This document shows, in pieces, positions 58,336 through 64,000 of a DNA stretch of 64,000 bases (positions are counted from its first letter, which is position 1; each line of letters begins with the position of its first letter). This DNA is from Paracamarosporium sp. OC-R06-R3. Lineage: Eukaryota; Ascomycota; Dothideomycetes; Pleosporales; Didymosphaeriaceae. Position numbers and translations under genes: made by a program. The DNA lies in assembly GCA_019828545.1 (NCBI GenBank), contig JACVRA010000210.1, positions 434,531 to 498,530 on the forward strand, read 5' to 3'. Under the pieces are notes generated by a model. It did no database searches and was not told the origin of the DNA. It worked only from the letters and a program-made list of their open reading frames with translations.

Positions 58336-60296
58336 CTCTTGTTCAACGCGTGGAAGCTGCCTTATCCATCTAGGTATCGATTGCGAGAAAAGCTGCCGCA
58401 CCATACTTTCCTCCGGAGCAAACACGAGCGCCGAAGAGTAGATTTGGAGAGGTGCCTGTTCGATTGCTGTCCGGCTGTATCGTAGGAACCGTGTTGTATC
58501 TCGTAATAGTATCTGCAAGTTACGACCTATCTGCTATATTATAATAGTTGGTAAGCAGGGGACTCTTTCGCCTTGAATGTCTTCTTCGCTTACCTCGGTC
58601 ATGTCGGCCAACTGCCTAATTGCCTCTATGCCTTCCGAGACCCGGCCGAGCCAGCCAAGCGCTTCGAACAGCACCAGCAGACGTGCCTTCAGGAACTCAT
58701 GCACCACTCCTCCATCCTCGAGGGTCATCCCGCCTGCCTTTACATGGTCGACCCAGTGGCAGCATGCATACTGCACATGTAGTGGGAGACGTTGACGGAC
58801 CACTTCATCGACGGCTTCCTGTACCTGAGTTCCTGGCCAGCGCATATCACAAATATCGGTCGTGAGCGTCTGCGACATACTGCCGAGCAGTCTACGCGCT
58901 AGCTGCTCATGTGCCTGAGGCTGTCCATCTGGGAAGATTGCGCACCCGGATCCGGTAGTAAAGAAGTCCTTTGCCGACTGATGCACGAAGGAGATAATCC
59001 CCTCGCGCGTAGTCAGGAATGAGCCGCATGACCTGACCAGCTCATCGATCGTCTGCAAGTCATCGATAATTTCTGGGGGCAGACCAGCCGAATGGCCTAT
59101 CTCTGCCTGATGAAGCGGTCGTTGAGCGATTGTGATCGCACGCAGAAGCGCTTTGCAAAGGTCTCTATCCTCCTCCTCGTCGTTGTCAGTAGCGATCCGC
59201 TCAAGCATGCGCTGATAGAGCTGCGGAAGTCCGGTCGGCACCTGTTGCATGGTTCTCAGCGTCTTATATACCTTCACTTGTTCCAGCTCCTTGCACACCA
59301 AGGCCACCCACAAGAAGGTGCCATCGGCGCGGGCTTCCATATCCCGTCTAACTTTTTGCTGTAGCTTCTCACTGTATGTCTTCTGCGCCGCTAAACGGTC
59401 GACCTTAGATCGGATAAACGACACGACCGCCTCGCTCACGCGGGACGAGTTAACCTCTAAGCTAGTATGGTGGCTAAAGTCGACGTGCAGGAGTTGTTCC
59501 TGTATGGATCGGATGTTGCGGCTGGTGAACACCCACTTGATCTTGCACGACGCCGTAGGGCTTGTCGCCAGGTCGAGGAATGTGCGCAATAAGTGCTGCT
59601 CACACTCGTCCAGTGCATCAACTAGTAGATACAGCCTCGACACGCTTGTGTCTTGCGCCATATCGGTCAGTGTCGTCCACAGGCTCGGTAGCACGTTGAA
59701 GCCCTCGAACAGTCGCTCGCCCGCCTCAGCATACTTTCTCGCCAGGTGTCTCCGCAGCGACGGCTGTTCGGTGGCTAGCATGAAAGTCAAGCCGCGCACG
59801 ATCGCCGCAGGGTTGCTTAGCTCCGGCACCGTGTTCTGGCAGAAGAAGAACGCCGTTGCTGACCTCCGGTCGGGCGTATCGCCTACACGACGCGCGATTT
59901 CCTCCGTCAGCGCCATCATCATCATCGTCTTGCCCTTGCCCGGGTCGCCATGGATCCAAAGGATTCGCAACTTGTCATCCTCCCACCATCGTGTGAATGC
60001 CTCGTCGTCGAAGATCCAGTCGCACGAGCCCACAAGGAGCGGGTCCTTGCTAGCGAGGATGCGCGTACGGTCGTCGCGCGGGTCGGTGAGGCGCCAGGCA
60101 CGTAGGCATTGCGTGTCTACGTCGCTGTTGGTAGCTAGTGTCGTCAGAAATCAGGACTTGATAGAGAAACCATGGTGACATTGCACGCACCTGGTGTCGC
60201 AAAGGTAACTGCCCCTCCGCCGGTGTTGTAGGTGTTCCCCGCGTGGATCGGGCCGCCGCCGGTGGTCAGGGCATCGAACGTGTTCTGCTGGGTCAT
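57766..60296 (-). CDS. NOD-like receptor: N-terminal amyloid-like motif, NACHT, truncated WD40 array
   Basis: Exons 60296-60191, 60134-58594 and 58533-57766 encode 804 residues up to the premature stop. Exon 1 (35 residues) holds the segment GGGPIHAGNTYNTGGGAVTF (13-32), where fungal NLRs carry an effector or signalling motif. The NACHT nucleotide-binding domain has P-loop GDPGKGKT (98-105), Walker B YLLVDALDE (about 205) and 'KWVFTSRNIRSIQ'. A helical region follows, with SFVHQSAKDFF and a segment 'AIEQAPLQIYSSALVFAPE' rejoined by intron 2. WD40 repeats begin at about 620; four are complete and the fifth is cut by the frameshift. Such STAND proteins sense non-self through the repeats and trigger cell death through the N-terminal module. 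Repeats 5-8 lie out of frame downstream. The gene may be a pseudogene or a truncated allele. Confidence 0.85.
57784..57792 (-). other. Junction of a 38-bp deletion at a 9-bp direct repeat (frameshift)
   Basis: On the plus strand this repeat reads GCTACTATCTGT directly followed by ATGGCCCTTAAG. In the next intact unit (about 57981-58051) the same two ends are separated by 38 bp, and the 9-mer ACTATCTGT flanks that stretch on both sides. One copy plus the intervening bases is missing here. The loss is not a multiple of three. It turns HTDSVMSVAF into HTDSSVWIS followed by a stop (57768-57766). Confidence 0.85.
60201..60260 (-). other. Candidate amyloid-signalling motif in the NLR N-terminus
   Basis: This encodes residues 13-32, GGGPIHAGNTYNTGGGAVTF, all within exon 1. 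It aligns without gaps with the last 20 residues of the neighbouring PNP_UDP protein: 8 identical positions, and Y/F, T/S, I/V and N/S exchanges at most others. The pattern of small residues with periodic Thr/aromatic and a closing Phe resembles the HET-s, sigma and PP motifs of fungal NLR/effector pairs in style. I cannot assign it to one of those families. Confidence 0.6.
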
Positions 60297-60615
60297 GGCA
60301 TCAGGTGGTACAGTGCACAGAGGAAGTTAGTCAAAGAAGGCAGGCGATGCGGGAGGTAATTGTGCGAGGGAGAAGTTTTCGCGGTCAAAGTTGCGGCGAT
60401 GATACGAGGCCGCGGCAAGGCAGAGAGAGAGGCTGCAAGTATGATATATCCCCAGCTGCGACTTGTGTCAACCTAGCCCAGCTTCTCGCAAGCTGCTTCC
60501 TGCTGAAGACGGTTATTTCATGAACATTTCGTCTAGTTAACGCTAGGATTAAGTCTCCAATTGTTGACCTTTAGTGGCTAAAAAGAAACCGGTCTCCCTA
60601 TCCATCTCTCTCGTT
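60297..60615. other. Spacer between the PNP_UDP gene and the NLR
   Basis: 319 bp separate the PNP_UDP stop from the NLR start on the same strand. A 72-codon plus-strand frame has no family character. It presumably contains the NLR promoter. Confidence 0.5.
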
Positions 60616-61713
60616 TCAAAAACTCATTGCCCCACCGTTCGAATGAAATGTGCTGCCCTGTATCACCTTTCCGCCAGCCGTCTGAATGGAGCTAACATGA
60701 TTCACTTGACTGACAACCGGGTGACAGGTCTGATCACCACCGTCTTGTATACTCGGGCCTGAAGGAATAGAGATGAGTAACTCCTTCGCATACGCGGCTG
60801 CTGTTGCTGCTGCATAATGCTGCCAGCCTTTGTTCTTGTGTGAGTCTGCATAATCACAGATACCCCGAACCACTACACATGGATACTCGTGCATTACTCC
60901 TGCTGCTTCCATCTCGAAGCAGATTGCTTCATGCTCTCTCTGAATCCTGTTGCGTTCAACGGCGGATATTTGCAGCTGATTGCTCGACGCAATGTTGCCG
61001 AAATGGACGCTCGGCTCGTCAACCGACCGGATAGCCGTATCTCCTCGATCAGAACGTGAAACGATGTACTTCGCCTCGCAGCACGCGCTGCAGTCGTCAA
61101 GCTCTGTGCCTTGATGCTCATACGTGTCTTTGTAGAGTCGGTCAAGATCGGGGCCTGGATCGTCGTACTGATGCTGTCGCTTCTTGTCGAGCTTGCGCCG
61201 CATCTGCTTCAAGACGTCTGCGATGTTTGTCTTGGGCGAGCCTTCTGCGCGGAAGTTGTTGACTGCGGTCAGCAAGTCGCCAGAAACACCGTTAGTATGC
61301 CCGCGAAAGATCAGTCGCCCAGAACCCTCCCACGCGCCTTTATCGTACTGCAGCACCCCGCCATGGTTGCCTCGTGGATAGCTGATGACCACGTCCCCAA
61401 GCACGATCTCTGAGGCCGCGCCAGCTGGTCCGTAGCGAGGCACGCCGCCAGCAATGCCGACCAGGAGAAAGTACCTGATGTTGGGAAAGCCAGCCCGCAT
61501 TCTTTCGGCAAGAGCTGTTGCATGGCTAAGTCCTATTCCTCGCTGCACTCCGATAACGACCTTGTGTTTTCCAATCTGACCACCTAGGTAGAATGCGTTC
61601 TGGTACTGGACCTCCTCTTGTGGGTACTCTTCATCTAGCACTAGCCTTGCGGCCTCTTTCTCTAGTGGGAGAGGGCAGATCCATCCTATTGTGAACTGCT
61701 GATTTTTGGCCAT
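60616..61713 (-). CDS. Nucleoside-phosphorylase-fold (PNP_UDP) protein with C-terminal amyloid-like motif
   Basis: A single exon of 365 residues. The fold is PNP_UDP_1: start FTIGWICPLPLEKEAARLVL, the glycine-rich YFLLVGIAGGVPRYGP, then LGDVVISYPRGNHGGVLQYD, the purine-nucleoside enzyme hallmark CFEMEAAGVM and VVVRGICDYADSHKNKGWQH. The catalytic-type aspartate in CDYADSH and the ribose-binding MEA are present, so nucleoside or nucleotide cleavage is plausible. In ascomycetes this exact type of domain usually forms the N-terminal effector of NLRs; here it stands alone. The last 20 residues, AGGKVIQGSTFHSNGGAMSF, match the N-terminal motif of the adjacent NLR. An upstream in-frame ATG (61758) would add 15 residues; MAKNQQFTIGWIC is typical. 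Confidence 0.88.
   Translation of the reverse strand: MAKNQQFTIGWICPLPLEKEAARLVLDEEYPQEEVQYQNAFYLGGQIGKHKVVIGVQRGIGLSHATALAERMRAGFPNIRYFLLVGIAGGVPRYGPAGAASEIVLGDVVISYPRGNHGGVLQYDKGAWEGSGRLIFRGHTNGVSGDLLTAVNNFRAEGSPKTNIADVLKQMRRKLDKKRQHQYDDPGPDLDRLYKDTYEHQGTELDDCSACCEAKYIVSRSDRGDTAIRSVDEPSVHFGNIASSNQLQISAVERNRIQREHEAICFEMEAAGVMHEYPCVVVRGICDYADSHKNKGWQHYAAATAAAYAKELLISIPSGPSIQDGGDQTCHPVVSQVNHVSSIQTAGGKVIQGSTFHSNGGAMSF
60619..60678 (-). other. Candidate amyloid-signalling motif at the PNP_UDP C-terminus
   Basis: The last 20 codons, AGGKVIQGSTFHSNGGAMSF, follow a linker (residues about 320-345) that shows no enzyme-fold features. Shared with the NLR motif are GG at positions 2-3, G8, T10, GGA at 15-17 and the terminal Phe, plus aromatic position 11. 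Effectors in known pairs carry their motif at exactly this C-terminal position. Confidence 0.6.
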
Positions 61714-61937
61714 GGTAGACCAACGTGTCTTGTAAGAACCGTTAGAGTTAAAGAACAATGTACAGTAGTGGGTGTTAGTGATAACGATGACTGGCAGTAA
61801 GTAATAGCGGGTCGAAGCAGGATCTAGGTGGCAGGGCTAAGCCACATTTCAGCCTTGTTGCACTTCCTAATCGACATTGCTGAAATTAGGATGGACCTTT
61901 TTTCGTGCTACAAGCTTTCCCCTGTTGAGTAAAATAT

Positions 61938-63472
61938 TTATGTATACCTCCGCACATGTCTGTTCCTGGAAAGTCGTAGGTGCTCAGCCCAACTGTTCCA
62001 CCAGACCCACAGAGCAAGCGTTACAGCAGTCAGCGGAATAGAGAGGGCCCAGTATATCCAGAAATGATGGGATACGGTAAAGGAGAACCGTCCAGCGCCT
62101 GTATTGGGCTCAAACGAGAAGAAATTGGTTCCAAAGATCGTCTGTTCGGCGGTTCCTCTTAGTCAAGATTGTATCACAGGTAATATATGGCCTGGGGAAC
62201 TCACGGAAACAAAGGTAGCCGGCAAAAAAGTCATTGTGACCACAGCGATTGCCTTCATCGTTGACGCTTCTCTCGTCGCTTCCTCTCCTATCTGCAGCTG
62301 GACCTTGCTGTCTCTCTGGGCTGCGACATTGAAAGCCTAATGCCGTAAGCTTGTTAATTCACTACATACCATCTATCTGATGCTAGACTCACAAGAGTGA
62401 TCTCATTCTGGATTCGGGCGTTGTTTGCTTCAGACCGTTTAAGCAAGCCCTGAAGAAATCGCAGCTGGAACTCGAAGCGACCCCCGATCTTGTCCCAGCG
62501 TCTGTGTCCAACGTTGCTACGAACGTGGTCATTGTTTACACGAAATCTCTCGTGGTGGTGGTGCATAGCGTCGAGAGACTGTATAGCCACGTTGAGGGTC
62601 TCGCTGACATGCACCCCGTGTCTCGCGATCTCGTGCAAAAGTAGTCGGTCTCTTGCGACCTCCTCTATCGCGAGTGAGCTTCACTCCCGCCGGCCAACAA
62701 GTACGCAGAACGAGACTTACGGCTTCCCAATGACTGATGTGGTTTCTGACTGCCCAGACCGAGTCATCGTACAGTCGAAGCAGCGCATCCGATATGAGTG
62801 AAAACACGGCGTACGGACACGAACGAGAGACTTCCTGCGAACAGAACATTGACTGGATATCTTTTTGCAGCTTCGCAGGCAAATCGAAGCACAGGAGCGT
62901 GACCACCCCAGACGGTGTCCAGCAAGCGAAGAATCCCATCTCGTACCATTCCCACCCGTGCCTCATACTCTGCAGCCCATGTATTGCAACATCTGCGTTC
63001 CAGTCGCCAGTGCTAGAGTGATGGTTGGATATGTGTGGTGTGTACGTTCTTTTGGGCTTGAGTTTATCGTATGTCTGCTTGACAGTGAAGCGGGACCAAT
63101 ATGCTAGAGTTCAATGAGCAATACTACGACGGCCCTCTGGACTTTGCCAATGCTACATACTATAACACTCAACTTCTTCGCCATTTCCAGGCCAAACTTC
63201 GTATCCGCAAAAGCCATTCGATTGGAGATACATCCTATCGAAAAAGAACTGGGGGATTTTCAACGTGCTTTTGAGGTTATTCTGAAACACTGGCGTAGTG
63301 CTTAAGAACGAGTTTGCAGACGTGAACCTAGTGTGTCAGATTACAAGCAAAGATGCCCTATCGGCGGCTTACATGACTTGAACTGGGACAGCGCGAAGGT
63401 CCTATAACCAGTTTAGCCTTGTACTCGCACACCTATTGCTTCCCTTGCCTGCAACAGTTCGTCCCAAGTCAT
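61938..63472 (-). CDS. CorA-like membrane protein
   Basis: Seven exons are proposed: 63472-63449, 63401-63373, 63327-63161, 63103-62721, 62662-62393, 62336-62205 and 62141-61938 (402 residues). Exons 3-7 are solid: NLKSTLKIPQFFFDRMYLQS, NGFCGYEV, then EWYEMGFFACW, LHEIARHGVHVSETLNVAI and 'STMKAIAVVTMTFLPATFVS'. Those are the marks of the large fungal CorA-related family (two C-terminal helices; metal-ion-transporter fold). The first helix is followed by TIFGTNFFSF where true CorA channels have GMN, and the second is 'HHFWIYWALSIPLTAVTLAL'. Loss of GMN makes Mg2+ transport doubtful. The first exon needs a GC-AG intron and is weakly supported. It lies 224 bp upstream of the PNP_UDP gene, same strand. 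Confidence 0.75.
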
Positions 63473-64000
63473 TTCCTGAGACTGGCATGACCGAGATGAC
63501 GTGATGTCTGATCGATTGACTTAATTAATGTGTTCTTTTGCGTTCATGAGAAAGAACACCTGCCTAGCCGAACGACCTTGTCCTTCTCCATGCTGGCGCG
63601 CCAAAATGGATGGATGCATATGAGAATCGATCCCGTAAGCTGACGAGGGTAGCGGGGTGATCGGGTCGACGCTCGGGCGCATGCACGCTTACCACGACAT
63701 AGCTACGTTCCTTGAGCACCATCTTAGGATCGTCGCCAAAGAGTGCTTCCAGGCGGACGGCTGGCCAGGTACTTGATCAAAGGTAGTTTGCTTCAGCTGC
63801 AGCAGCAGAGCAAGAAGAAGTGCTAGGTATTTGATCTATGATTATATGGCGCGAGCAGCCCTGACACATTAATACTGATGAATGAGGTCTTGGCCCCTTT
63901 GATCTAGCCGACATCGACGCTGGAGCGCCACGACTAGCCACATGTCCTTGCCGCAGCAGAAGCTGGCTCGATAGCATGCAAGCTTCGTCTTGGAGATTAG
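63473..64000. other. Right edge, unresolved; possible coding remnant on the minus strand
   Basis: Two minus-strand open stretches occur: a 66-codon frame (63977-63777) and a 70-codon stretch free of stops (63777-63564). The latter includes LEALFGDDPKMVLKERSYVV and has a possible donor GTAAGC at about 63691. They could be upstream exons of the CorA-like gene or a gene cut by the edge. Neither resembles a family I know. Confidence 0.25.

Noticed and set aside
57806..58441. Long plus-strand frame of 211 codons in the WD40 region
   Set aside because: It is the complement of the repeats (SHSLTVLS repeated) and has no family character.
62977..63060. An intron inside exon 4 of the CorA-like gene that would remove an insertion relative to the family
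   Set aside because: Candidate introns were 33 bp or out of phase, so the insertion is kept as coding.
1..64000. tRNA, rRNA or transposon genes
   Set aside because: No cloverleaf-like T-arm context, transposase motif or terminal inverted repeats were found by eye.

Overview
The window is nuclear DNA of a filamentous ascomycete (Pezizomycotina). Three things suggest this: short GT-AG introns of about 45-65 bp in most genes, Zn2Cys6 regulators, and a NACHT-WD40 NOD-like receptor (NLR). The gene content would fit a dothideomycete of the Pleosporales type, but that placement is inference. Exons below were joined by hand from splice consensus, reading frame and family resemblance; no search was run.

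Layout, left to right. 1-9.5 kb is accessory: an edge-truncated unknown protein, a YdeI/OmdA-like protein, a Zn2Cys6 regulator, an aldo-keto reductase and a secreted S41-type peptidase, all on the minus strand. 10.8-22 kb holds SMC4 (condensin), a small secreted Bys1-type protein, an NmrA/isoflavone-reductase-like protein, a DHCR24-like FAD oxidoreductase and a MAPEG membrane protein. 23-36 kb is core housekeeping: RRP6 (nuclear exosome), a conserved unknown, COX20 (complex IV assembly) and POL2 (DNA polymerase epsilon), the last two divergent from one 486-bp promoter region. 36.8-42.7 kb holds a seven-exon Zn2Cys6 regulator, a degenerate AnmK-like kinase and a secreted protein. 43.5-56.2 kb is again conserved: GGA clathrin adaptor, an AAA ATPase, MED14 and ATG22.

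The most unusual part is 57-63.5 kb, three minus-strand genes in a row. They are an NLR (NACHT plus near-identical WD40 repeats), a free-standing nucleoside-phosphorylase-fold (PNP_UDP) protein and a CorA-like membrane protein. The NLR begins with a short Gly/Asn/Thr-rich segment (residues 13-32) on its own exon. The PNP_UDP protein ends with a matching segment (its last 20 residues). That is the arrangement of known fungal amyloid-signalling pairs such as NWD2/HET-S, with a PNP_UDP domain as the putative effector. The same NLR carries a 38-bp deletion at a 9-bp direct repeat inside its WD40 array. It shifts the frame and truncates the receptor after about four repeats, so the locus looks recently altered.
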